The notes under the pieces: generated by a model | What the model was told of the DNA's origin: nothing | Database searches by the model: none | What the model saw: only the letters and a program-made list of their open reading frames with translations | Assembly: GCF_022758885.1 (NCBI RefSeq) | Contig: NZ_JALEBH010000001.1 | Coordinates: 1,426,001-1,490,000, forward strand | Length of the DNA: 64,000 nt | Reading direction: 5' to 3' | Source: Sphingobium sp. BYY-5 | GTDB taxonomy: Bacteria; Pseudomonadota; Alphaproteobacteria; Sphingomonadales; Sphingomonadaceae | Shown here: in pieces, positions 45,332 to 52,402 of the stretch | Numbering within the stretch: the stretch's first letter is position 1 | Layout: each line of letters starts with the position of its first letter | Translations under genes and position numbers: made by a program

Positions 45332-47655
45332 TCGCGTATCTCCACCAGCGGCACCGACACCGCTTCGCCCGCGGCAAAGGTCGCGCGGCTGATCTCCAGC
45401 CGGTCCTCGGCAAAGCGCACCGGCACGTCGAAGCGGAACCCCGCCGTCAGCATCACCCCCGCCGCCGGCGCGACATCGAACACGATCACGCCCAGCCCCG
45501 CATGGCTCCACCCGCTCGTCATCTCCACGCCATCGGCCGCGACCCGTATGCTCCCCGCCACCGGCCGGGTGATGATGCGCGCCTGCGCCTCCTCCCCCGC
45601 GCCATAATAGCGGGTCAGCGCGAACGCGGCCTTTACCCCGTCGCCCATGCCCAGCCTCTGGTCCAGCGGCCCCGGCGCCACGCCACGTGCACCGCTGCGG
45701 TCATCATAGGGATCGGTGAAGCGAAACCCCCGCGCCGCGCCCCGCCGCGCCCGGAAAAATTCGATCAGCGTCGCAATGTCCGCGTCGGACCGCACCCCCG
45801 GCCCTGCATCATAGGACAGCCGCGCATCCGCCCAGTCGCTGCTGCGCCGCTCATGCCCGGACGGACTTTCCACCACCTGCGTCGAAAAGGCCGGAGCCAG
45901 GCTCGCCTCGCGCCCGATCGCAATCGGAAACCGCACATCGTCAAAGGCTTGCACATCATCCTCCCCATCGATGCTGAAACAGGTAAAGCCGTCGCGGCAG
46001 ACTTGCGGCAACGCCCACACGAACGTCGCCGCCGTTCCCCGCGCGACCGACGCCTGCGCCGCCGCTACGATCTCCCGCCATTGCGTCGCCTGGGTCGGCA
46101 ACAGCACGAAGCCCGAAAAATAATGCTGCTCCCCGATCGGATAGCCCAGCCGCGCCGTCGCCAGCGCCACGCCCCGCCCGGTCAGGTTGGGCCGCCCCTC
46201 CGTCACCCAGTCATAATCCTCCAGTTGCAGCACATCGAAAGCGGGCGACGCCCATCCCACCGGCATGTTGGCCCGTTTGGCCTCCGGCGCGCGCGGATCA
46301 AGGATCGTTGGCAGATAGGCCAGCAGATGTGTCACCGCGCCCAGCGCCACGGCCTTGACCGAAGCGCACAACGCCGCCGTCGATCCGGCAAGCAAAGCCC
46401 CCGCCGCATCCAGCAGATCGCATTGCGCCGCGCTCAATTCGCCCCACACGCTCGGTATCGACACCGGCGATCCGCCCAGTGCCGCCCGCGCAGCCTCATC
46501 ATAGACGCATATCCGCCCATCCCCCGGCATCACCCACCACCAGGGTTCGCCGACCTGGAACAGGACCGGCAATCCCGCCTCCATCCCGATGGCGACGAAC
46601 GCCACCGCCACCGCCTGCAAATAGGCCATCGCCCCGCCATGCGCCGGCGACAACAGGGTGGACGGCGGTTCCCATCCGGTCAGCGCCGGGTCGCCATTCT
46701 CCGCCCGCTGTTTCCAGTCGTTCCAGCAATGCGCGTCGAACAATTCATAGGATAGCGACCAGATCACCCCCATGCCCAGCGCCTTGGCCTGCCGGGCGAA
46801 ATCCCGGTGCCACGCCGCGCACGGCCCGTTCAGCGCCCCGCCCGCCAGACTGACATAAAGCCCCGTTCCCAGCCGCTCCAGCCGGAAATAATGGCTCATC
46901 CCCACATAATGGTTGATCGCCCCGCGATAGCCCAGCGCCTGGATCGCCTCCACCACCCGCTGCGGCGTCTGGTTGAAACAATCGTCATAGCCGGTCGCCA
47001 TCGACAGCCCATGTTCGGGCAGCATCACGTCGCCCACGCTCAGCACCGACCCCGCGCCGTCGCACCTTATGCCGGTCAGTTCCGCCCATCCCTCGACCGC
47101 CCCGGCAAAGGGCGCATCCCCCTCGTCATAGCCCGGCGGCACCAGCGAGATGAACATCCGGTCGACATCCCCAGCCCACACCGGATCAGCGTCGCCCGGC
47201 AGGCTGAAGCCGCCCTTCAGCGCCGAAAAATCCAGCCGGACGACGGCATCCTCCGGCCCGCCGCTCGCATAGTTCCACAACCGCACATACCAGGCGCGCG
47301 GCGTCCCCGCCGCATCCCGCCCCTCGATCGTCAGCGTCGGTCCATGCGTCTCGTCCAGCTTGCGCAGCCCCGAAGACCGCCAGCGGAAGGACAACAGGCA
47401 ATCCCGAAAATCCCGGTCCGTCTCATAGGCCAGCAGCTTATGGCTCCATCTATCCTCCGCCTCCCAGATCAGCCCCGCCAGGTCGCCTGACCCATGGAAC
47501 ACCGCATCGACGCGCAGCGCGTCCGGCGCCGTCGTCACCACGCTCGCCATCATCGGCCGGGGAAAATTCACCGTCCAATGCGTCGCTGCAAAGCGCTTGA
47601 GGAAACCCGCCTCCTGCCCCCGCCGCGCGTCCGCCAGCCAATAGCCTATGCTCAT
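45328..47655 (-). CDS. TIM-barrel-like domain fused to GTA gp12 (DUF2460)
   Basis: A 775-residue protein. Residues about 573-775 are the DUF2460/TIGR02217 gp12 (distal tail) domain: DDVRFPIAIGREASLAPAFS, then ARGFRFTDPYDDRSG. Residues 1-570 are a separate module. The segment about 210-560 has alternating strands and helices of a glycosidase-like TIM barrel, with candidate acids at E370 (LFQVGEPWWW) and E479/D480 (VLQLEDYDW). The first 200 residues look like a beta-sandwich (ESS-type binding) domain. RcGTA gp12 is only the DUF2460 part, while its TIM-barrel lies in gp15. Overlaps gp11 and gp13 by four bases each. Confidence 0.85.
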   Translation of the reverse strand: MSIGYWLADARRGQEAGFLKRFAATHWTVNFPRPMMASVVTTAPDALRVDAVFHGSGDLAGLIWEAEDRWSHKLLAYETDRDFRDCLLSFRWRSSGLRKLDETHGPTLTIEGRDAAGTPRAWYVRLWNYASGGPEDAVVRLDFSALKGGFSLPGDADPVWAGDVDRMFISLVPPGYDEGDAPFAGAVEGWAELTGIRCDGAGSVLSVGDVMLPEHGLSMATGYDDCFNQTPQRVVEAIQALGYRGAINHYVGMSHYFRLERLGTGLYVSLAGGALNGPCAAWHRDFARQAKALGMGVIWSLSYELFDAHCWNDWKQRAENGDPALTGWEPPSTLLSPAHGGAMAYLQAVAVAFVAIGMEAGLPVLFQVGEPWWWVMPGDGRICVYDEAARAALGGSPVSIPSVWGELSAAQCDLLDAAGALLAGSTAALCASVKAVALGAVTHLLAYLPTILDPRAPEAKRANMPVGWASPAFDVLQLEDYDWVTEGRPNLTGRGVALATARLGYPIGEQHYFSGFVLLPTQATQWREIVAAAQASVARGTAATFVWALPQVCRDGFTCFSIDGEDDVQAFDDVRFPIAIGREASLAPAFSTQVVESPSGHERRSSDWADARLSYDAGPGVRSDADIATLIEFFRARRGAARGFRFTDPYDDRSGARGVAPGPLDQRLGMGDGVKAAFALTRYYGAGEEAQARIITRPVAGSIRVAADGVEMTSGWSHAGLGVIVFDVAPAAGVMLTAGFRFDVPVRFAEDRLEISRATFAAGEAVSVPLVEIRE

Positions 47656-48215
47656 CGCTCCAGCGCCCCCCGTACCGCCCGCGCCACCTGCCGCGCACTG
47701 CGCGCCAGCAACTGCGGCGCGCCATCCTGCCCGCGCCCATTGACCGCGATGCTCACCCGCACATCGCGTCCGCCGCCACCGCCATTGGCCACCACCTGCC
47801 CGCTCGTCGTCGGCACGAAGACCTCCGGCCCGCGCTCGCCGACCATATAGGCCCGCCCCGGCGCCACCGGCCCGCCGGTCGCCCGCCCCGGCAGCCCCAG
47901 CACCGACGTCAGCAGCGACGCGCCCAGGCTCGCCAGCCCGCCCGATCCGCCACCCCCGCCGCCGCCCACGGCCGACCGCAGCGCGCTCATGGCGATCTCG
48001 TCCAGCGCGCTCACCGCGATCCGCCGCAGATCCTCGAACCCGAACTTCCCCGTCCGCGCCGCGCGCAGCAACCCCTGCTCGATCCGCCGCCCGGCCCGCT
48101 CGGCCCCGTCCGCCAGCGGCCCTTCCATCCCCGCCCGCATCGCCTCGACATCCCGCGCCAGCCCCTGCGTATCCGCCCGCACCCGCACCACCAGCGTCTC
48201 GATTTCCTCGTCCAT
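47652..48215 (-). CDS. GTA gp11, short tape-measure-like protein
   Basis: A 187-residue protein of the GTA gp11 family. The N-terminal helix (ETLVVRVRADTQGLARDVEA) and the C-terminal segment (LPGRATGGPVAPGRAYMVGE then RGPEVFVPTTSG) are typical of the ends of tail tape measure proteins. Short length matches the short GTA tail. A Gly-rich linker (GGGGGGGSGG) lies at about residues 85-95. ATG 48215 follows GGGAG; an in-frame GTG at 48224 is less likely. A 125-base repeat separates it from the chaperone gene. Confidence 0.87.
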   Translation of the reverse strand: MDEEIETLVVRVRADTQGLARDVEAMRAGMEGPLADGAERAGRRIEQGLLRAARTGKFGFEDLRRIAVSALDEIAMSALRSAVGGGGGGGSGGLASLGASLLTSVLGLPGRATGGPVAPGRAYMVGERGPEVFVPTTSGQVVANGGGGGRDVRVSIAVNGRGQDGAPQLLARSARQVARAVRGALER

Positions 48216-48268
48216 TCGGATCACTCCCGATGAATTATAAGACCGTCATTGCGAGCGCAGCATCGGAA

Positions 48269-48393
48269 AATCCTCCCCTGTAAGGGGAGGTGGCTGGTCG
48301 CAGGCCAGACGGAGGGGTGTCACCCTCACGATAGGGTGACACCCCTCCACCACCAGCTTCGCTGGCGGTCGCCCTCCCCTTTTCAGGGGAGGA
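48269..48393. repeat. GTA-cluster palindromic repeat, full copy
   Basis: Arms TCCTCCCCTGTAAGGGGAGG and CCCCTTTTCAGGGGAGGA close a set of nested hairpins, with GGGTGTCACCCT and AGGGTGACACCC at the centre. This is the most complete copy; others are at 43899, 49809, 53829 and 59050. Confidence 0.9.
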
Positions 48394-48397
48394 CGCC

Positions 48398-48598
48398 TCA
48401 ATCCGGCATCACCCCCATCAGCCGGGCCAACTCTCCGCCATCCACCCCGACCTCGCCCGCCGCCTCTTCGCCCCGCGCCGCACGCAACACCGCCGCCAGT
48501 TCCGCCGGGGTCGCGCGCCAGAACTCATCCGGACGCCAGCCCAGCAGCCACCCGGCAACCCCCGCCAGCCGCCCGGCCGCCTCGGCAAAGCGCATCAT
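48398..48598 (-). CDS. GTA tail assembly chaperone (rcc01693/TIGR02216 family)
   Basis: A 66-residue protein with the family core LAGWRP-type motif GWLLGWRPDEFWRATPAELA, the hallmark of the small phage tail assembly chaperone next to gp10 in GTAs. It probably keeps the tape measure soluble during tail assembly. Its ATG overlaps the gp10 stop (ATGATG/TGA), so it is translationally coupled. Confidence 0.88.
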   Translation of the reverse strand: MMRFAEAAGRLAGVAGWLLGWRPDEFWRATPAELAAVLRAARGEEAAGEVGVDGGELARLMGVMPD

Positions 48599-48903
48599 TT
48601 CCCCGCCAATATCTGTTGCAGGATTGCTTTCAGCACCGGCGTCGTCCGCGCCAGCCCCATCGCCAGCACCGCCTCGCCCAGCGCCTCGCGCGTCATCCGC
48701 TCGCGATCCACCAGGCAGTGCCAGAACAAGGCGACCAGATCGCCCAGTGACAGCTTCCCATCCGCCGCCCGCTCAACCAGATCAAACAGCGGCCCCAGTT
48801 CCGCCTCCGCCGCCACCAGCGCAGCGAAACTCGGCCGCAGCGCCAGCCGCTCGCCCCCCAGCTCCAGCGCCGTCTCCCCGCGCTCCGCATTCGGCGCGCT
48901 CAT
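48595..48903 (-). CDS. GTA gp10 (tail tube-associated) protein
   Basis: A 102-residue protein of the GTA-gp10 family. GETALELGGERLALRPSFAALVAAEAELGP-type sequence (family hallmark: a Leu/Arg 'LALRPSFAAL' strand then an acidic helix) is followed by GKLSLGDLVALFWHCLVD. The family works in tail assembly with the following chaperone. It overlaps the major tail gene by four bases on one side and the chaperone gene on the other. Confidence 0.88.
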   Translation of the reverse strand: MSAPNAERGETALELGGERLALRPSFAALVAAEAELGPLFDLVERAADGKLSLGDLVALFWHCLVDRERMTREALGEAVLAMGLARTTPVLKAILQQILAGK

Positions 48904-49307
48904 TCGCTCACCACCGCGCCGGAGCTTTCCAGGCTCAGCGCATAGTTGCGCTCGCCATTATAATCGCCCGCATAGTCGAGCCGCGTGACCAGGAACCGTC
49001 CCCGCATCCGCTCCCCGCTCTCGAAACTCAGTTCATAATCTTCGATCGTGCCGGCCAGCGCATGGTTGCGGATGCGCACCTCGGCCGCCGATCCGGTGAA
49101 CAGCCCTGCCGCCGACACGCTGACCGACCGCACCCCCGCGCCCGACAGCAGCTCGCGCCAGCCGCCCGAATCCTTGCTGGTGATGTTCACCGCCTCGCCG
49201 TTCACCGACAATTGGGTGGTCCGCATCCCGGCCACCGTCGCATATGTTGCAGGCATGTTGCCGTCGCTGACCTTCAGCAAAAACGCACTTCCTTTTTCGA
49301 CGCCCAT
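48900..49307 (-). CDS. Major tail protein (GTA gp9, TP901-1 family)
   Basis: A 135-residue tail-tube protein. MGVEKGSAFLLKVSDGN, then MRTTQLSVNGEAVNITSKDS followed by GGWRELLSGAGVRSVSVSAA, is the conserved strand order of TP901-1-type major tail proteins, and GERNYALSLESSGAVV ends the chain as usual. ATG 49307 is the natural beginning. It overlaps gp10 by four bases. Upstream, three accessory features separate it from gp8: a secreted-protein gene on the opposite strand, the ICMT-type gene and a repeat. Confidence 0.92.
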   Translation of the reverse strand: MGVEKGSAFLLKVSDGNMPATYATVAGMRTTQLSVNGEAVNITSKDSGGWRELLSGAGVRSVSVSAAGLFTGSAAEVRIRNHALAGTIEDYELSFESGERMRGRFLVTRLDYAGDYNGERNYALSLESSGAVVSE

Positions 49308-49444
49308 GGCGCATTCTCCAGCCAAGCGACACCGACGCGCGAAGCCCTTTGCTCCGCCCCGGAAAATCGCGAAAAAACAAGTGAATCGGCGGCACCTTGG
49401 CCGACCGGTCGCAGCGTGAACTAATGGGTTAAGGAGAGGTCTCG

Positions 49445-49768
49445 ATGTTTGTTGCTGCTTCGCTCATGATGATGCTCGCCGCCGCCCCGTCCGCCGACGC
49501 CGTCGGCAACGGGCGCAAGGAATTTTCCAAGTGCCTCAGCGCCCAGATGCAGCCGGCGCTCGACAAGAAACTGCCAGTCGGCGAGTTTCAGTCCACCATG
49601 CGAAAGGCCTGCGCCGACAAGGAATCCGCCTTCCGCTCCGCCATCGTCGCGCAGGACAAGGCCGACAAAATGTCCGACGCCGCCGCCAACAGCGACGCCG
49701 ACGACCAGATTTCCGAATATATCGACAAGATCACCGCCGAATATGAGGACAACAGCAAACCAAGCTGA
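49445..49768 (+). CDS. Small secreted hypothetical protein inside the GTA cluster
   Basis: A 107-residue protein on the strand opposite to the cluster. A signal peptide (VAASLMMMLAAAPSADA) precedes a mature, highly charged, helical protein with two cysteines (FSKCLSAQM and RKACADKES) that could form a disulfide, and an acidic tail. No family is recognised. GGTTAAGGAGAGG upstream contains a strong ribosome binding site nine bases before the ATG. As a unit with its own signals it looks like a moron gene; no link to particle function is visible. Confidence 0.75.
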   Translation: MFVAASLMMMLAAAPSADAVGNGRKEFSKCLSAQMQPALDKKLPVGEFQSTMRKACADKESAFRSAIVAQDKADKMSDAAANSDADDQISEYIDKITAEYEDNSKPS

Positions 49769-49808
49769 CCTTCCTCGCGCGCTCCCGCGCAGGCGGGAGT
49801 GACGAAAA

Positions 49809-49885
49809 ATCCTCCCCTGTAAGGGGAGGTGGATGGCCGCAGGCCAGACGGAGGGGTGTCCCCCTATCGATACGGGATACCCCCC
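49809..49885. repeat. GTA-cluster palindromic repeat copy
   Basis: CCTCCCCTGTAAGGGGAGG, GGCCGCAGGCC and GGAGGGGTGTC repeat the order of the 48269 copy, ending at the ICMT gene stop. A half REP (GCGCAGGCGGGAGTGACG) precedes it. Confidence 0.85.
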
Positions 49886-50563
49886 TCACCAGATACCCGG
49901 CAGCAGGCGGAAGCGCACCTTCGCCGCATAGTCGGAATAGCCGGCCAGGCCTTCCCTCAACACCGTCTCCTCCCCGATCAGGCGTATGACGATGATCGCG
50001 AGAAAGGGGATGAGGCCCAGCAGGCCCCAGAGCGAGCCGAGCATCAACGGCGTCCCGATCGCATAGGGGATGCAATAGGCATACATGGGATGCCGCACGG
50101 CTGCATAGGGACCGGTGGAGATCACCGTCTGGTCGCGCTCGCCCTGCACCCGCACGTTCACCGCGGCGAAACTGTTGGCGCGCAGCACGGCCGTCCAGCC
50201 CCAGAAACTCCACAACAAAAGCGCCGCGCCCACCAATTGCGCCCATAACGGACCATGCGACCATCCATAGCGCCGTGCGTCGAACGCGATGAAGATGAAC
50301 CATGCGCAGAACACGATCAGCAGGACGCCGAAAGTCATCCGATCGCCCGGTCGCTGGTCGCTGCTCAGCGGCGATTGCATCCGCCCGGCGAGCAATTGCG
50401 GATCGCGCTTCCACAGCCACAGGCCGGTCGCCAGGCTATATCCGATGAACAGCAGGAGATAGGCCCAACCCTGCGGCCATGCCCAGGTGCCGGCGGGCAG
50501 GAACAACAGCAAAGCCATGAAGACCGCGCCCGACAGCGATCGAATCAACAATTGTGCGAGCAT
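49886..50563 (-). CDS. ICMT/PEMT-family membrane methyltransferase
   Basis: A 225-residue membrane protein with about five to six helices. The C-terminal signature GPYAAVRHPMYAYCIPYAIG (RHPxY), then EETVLREGLAGYSDYAAKVRFRLLPGIW, places it in the isoprenylcysteine carboxyl methyltransferase / phospholipid methyltransferase class, using S-adenosylmethionine on a membrane substrate. ATG 50563 follows AGGAG by seven bases and gives a clean first helix; an upstream in-frame ATG at 50578 is also present. It is encoded on the same strand as the GTA genes but has repeats on both sides, so it is probably inserted. Confidence 0.82.
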   Translation of the reverse strand: MLAQLLIRSLSGAVFMALLLFLPAGTWAWPQGWAYLLLFIGYSLATGLWLWKRDPQLLAGRMQSPLSSDQRPGDRMTFGVLLIVFCAWFIFIAFDARRYGWSHGPLWAQLVGAALLLWSFWGWTAVLRANSFAAVNVRVQGERDQTVISTGPYAAVRHPMYAYCIPYAIGTPLMLGSLWGLLGLIPFLAIIVIRLIGEETVLREGLAGYSDYAAKVRFRLLPGIW

Positions 50564-50670
50564 GGGACTGCTCCTCATGAAGGCAACCGGACCGGCCCGC
50601 AATTTGCCAGTTCCCGCCCGCCATGACGAGGGAATAATGGTAACAATCGATCATAAGCGGACCTTCTTTC

Positions 50671-50801
50671 TCCCCTCCCTTTTAAGGGAGGGGGAGGGGG
50701 AGGGGGTGGGTGCGCCGCGTTAGCGGCGTTCTGGCCTGGCGGTTGCAGGCTCGCTGCGCTCGCCACCCACCCCTAACCCCTCCCTTGAAAGGGAGGGGAA
50801 T
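50671..50801. repeat. Large inverted repeat, G-rich
   Basis: CCCCTCCCTTTTAAGGGAGG on the left and CCCCTCCCTTGAAAGGGAGG on the right are similar palindromes bounding GGGTGGGTGCGCCGCGTTAG and its partial complement. A run of GGGGGA units near 50690 follows the left one. Confidence 0.8.
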
Positions 50802-50825
50802 GTCTTGGTTCCACCCAACTCTCCC

Positions 50826-51227
50826 TCACTCCCGCACCGCCCGTATCCGATAATCCACCACCGCCCGCCATCCGCTCATGGCCCCGGTGCCGCCCCGCGC
50901 CACCCGCGACCGCAGCAATCGCGCGCTGACGATCCGCCATCCGTCCCGCGCGCCCGCCGCCTGTATCGCCGGATCGACCCGCGCGATCATCCCGCCCAGC
51001 CGCCCCGGCCCCTCCTCCGCGACCGCCAGCCCGATGGTCAGCCGCAATTCGCGCCCCTCGACCTCCTTGCCGCCCCAGTCCGCGCCCAGGCATTCGCCGA
51101 CATGGCCATAGGGCGCCGCCGCCCGCCCCGGCTCGCCGTCATACACTCCGTTCACCGCCGCCATCAGCGCCCCGTCCGCCCGCAAGGCGTCCAGAACCGC
51201 CGCCCGCACCGCCACTTCCGCGCTCAT
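50826..51227 (-). CDS. GTA gp8, DUF3168 tail completion protein
   Basis: A 133-residue protein of the DUF3168 family, which joins tail to head. AAVLDALRADGALMAAVNGV then YDGEPGRAAAPYGHVGECLG and the C-terminal strand WRAVVDYRIRAVRE are as expected. It overlaps the upstream small gene by four bases (ATGA). A 225-base repeat-rich gap follows it. Confidence 0.88.
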   Translation of the reverse strand: MSAEVAVRAAVLDALRADGALMAAVNGVYDGEPGRAAAPYGHVGECLGADWGGKEVEGRELRLTIGLAVAEEGPGRLGGMIARVDPAIQAAGARDGWRIVSARLLRSRVARGGTGAMSGWRAVVDYRIRAVRE

Positions 51228-51424
51228 CGCATGATCTCCGTCCCTCGGCCCGCCTCGCGCAGCGCCAGCTCCCGCGACCAGCGTCCCGCCAGCCCCCGCG
51301 CGGACGCCCGCACATCCTCACCCTCGATCACCGCCGCCACATCTTCATCCGCCAGCGACGCCGCGATCCGCGCCCGCCGCCGCGCCGCGCGCGCCTCGGC
51401 CAGCCGCTCCAGCGCCGCCCTCAT
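51224..51424 (-). CDS. Small Arg/Ala-rich protein at the gp7 position
   Basis: A 66-residue, very Arg/Ala/Glu-rich and probably helical protein (LERLAEARAARRRARIAASL, EDVRASARGLAGRWSREL). ATGA overlaps with both gp6 and gp8 strongly support translation. In RcGTA this position holds the 112-residue gp7 head-tail adaptor; no clear similarity is visible, so it is either a drastically shortened gp7 or an unrelated protein. Confidence 0.6.
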   Translation of the reverse strand: MRAALERLAEARAARRRARIAASLADEDVAAVIEGEDVRASARGLAGRWSRELALREAGRGTEIMR

Positions 51425-51957
51425 GCCAGCCGCATCCGCCGGAACGGCCGCCACAGCGCGCTCACCACGGCGGGCGGCGCCGCGCTCTCGGTCCCGCGCG
51501 CCAGATAATGGTCCGCCGCCAGCCGCACGATCCCCTGCCGCAACGCTTCGGGCAAGCCATTCATCTCGCTCGCCATCCCCGCGCGATAACTGACCGCCAG
51601 CACCCGCCGGTCCCCCGCCCGCGTCGACCGGACCCAGCCATCGCCCGCCGCGTCGATGTCGATCGCATAGCCCCCGACCGGCAGCGCCTCGCTCACCCCG
51701 TCGGCATCCACCGCCGCCACGCTCTCGATGCCCAGCACTGGCCGCGCCGACAGCCTTTGCCAGCCGCCGTCGCCCGCCACCGTTTCCCGCACGTCCCGCG
51801 CGACCAGCCATTGCCCGACAAACTGCTCGCACAATGTCGCCGCGCTGCGCAGCAATCCCGCCAGCACCGCGTCCTCGCCCCCAGTCTCGATCCGCAGATA
51901 GGCCTTCAATTCCGCCAGCGACGCCGCCAGGTTCCCGCTTTCCCGTTCCGCCAACAT
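51421..51957 (-). CDS. GTA gp6, head-tail connector (phiE125 gp8 family)
   Basis: A 178-residue protein of the phage gp6/phiE125 gp8 connector family that forms the ring under the portal. LAASLAELKAYLRIETGGED is the typical start, then AATLCEQFVGQWLVARDVRE and a C-terminal LPEALRQGIVRLAADHYLAR segment. ATG 51957 starts on the last base of the fibre adaptor gene (TGATG). Together with the downstream small gene it forms a run of coupled genes. Confidence 0.9.
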   Translation of the reverse strand: MLAERESGNLAASLAELKAYLRIETGGEDAVLAGLLRSAATLCEQFVGQWLVARDVRETVAGDGGWQRLSARPVLGIESVAAVDADGVSEALPVGGYAIDIDAAGDGWVRSTRAGDRRVLAVSYRAGMASEMNGLPEALRQGIVRLAADHYLARGTESAAPPAVVSALWRPFRRMRLA

Positions 51958-52235
51958 CAGCGCTCCTCCACCCGGATCGTCACCGACCGCTCGTCCACCT
52001 GCCCGTCGGACAGGATCACATGGTTGGTCAGCCGATAGAGGCGTCCCACCACCCCGCCCGACAGCCGCGCGCTGCTCCGCTGCGCCTCGAACGCCGTCGC
52101 CTCCACGATCACCCCGCCTGCCTCCTCCGGGCTGACGGCCCAATCGCTGGCGATCAGCGTCTGTGCCGCCAGATAGGCGGACCAGTCGATCGCATGGTCG
52201 ATCCGCGCCTGCGGATCTTTCACAAACAGGCTCAT
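51957..52235 (-). CDS. Fibre-tail adaptor-like protein
   Basis: A 92-residue all-beta protein. DPQARIDHAIDWSAYLAAQT, then TLIASDWAVSPEEAGGVIVE and GRLYRLTNHVILSDGQVDER ending TIRVEE resemble the small phage 'fibre-tail adaptor' family, which often accompanies tail fibres. Here it follows the S74 fibre gene. The assignment is by pattern, not by search. It overlaps the small gene upstream by four bases and gp6 by one. Confidence 0.62.
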   Translation of the reverse strand: MSLFVKDPQARIDHAIDWSAYLAAQTLIASDWAVSPEEAGGVIVEATAFEAQRSSARLSGGVVGRLYRLTNHVILSDGQVDERSVTIRVEER

Positions 52236-52402
52236 CTGATCTTGCTCCCCCGTTCCGTTTCCGCTCGCGCGGCCCGCTCATCCGCCCCGGCCCGCGCGCC
52301 AAGGCCCGGCCGCACGCCCGCCCGCCACGGCCCAGCCCAACCCGGCCGCACCGCCTCCAGCGCACCGATCACGTCCGCGCCCAGCGCCTCACCCTGCACC
52401 AT
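52232..52402 (-). CDS. Small putative protein between fibre and adaptor
   Basis: A possible 56-residue Gly/Arg-rich product beginning MVQGEALGADVIGALEA. It starts 14 bases before the fibre gene stop and its own stop overlaps the adaptor start by four bases, the same coupling seen across the cluster, which is the main support. No domain or signal is recognisable. It could also be a mere spacer. Confidence 0.45.
   Translation of the reverse strand: MVQGEALGADVIGALEAVRPGWAGPWRAGVRPGLGARAGADERAARAETERGSKIR

Noticed and set aside
48216..48268. A promoter for gp11
   Set aside because: The gap is mostly repeat sequence and no -35/-10 pair stood out.
50683..50708. A G-quadruplex or phase-variable promoter in the GGGGGA run
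   Set aside because: The run is a side part of an inverted repeat and no promoter or gene start lies close enough to argue for control.
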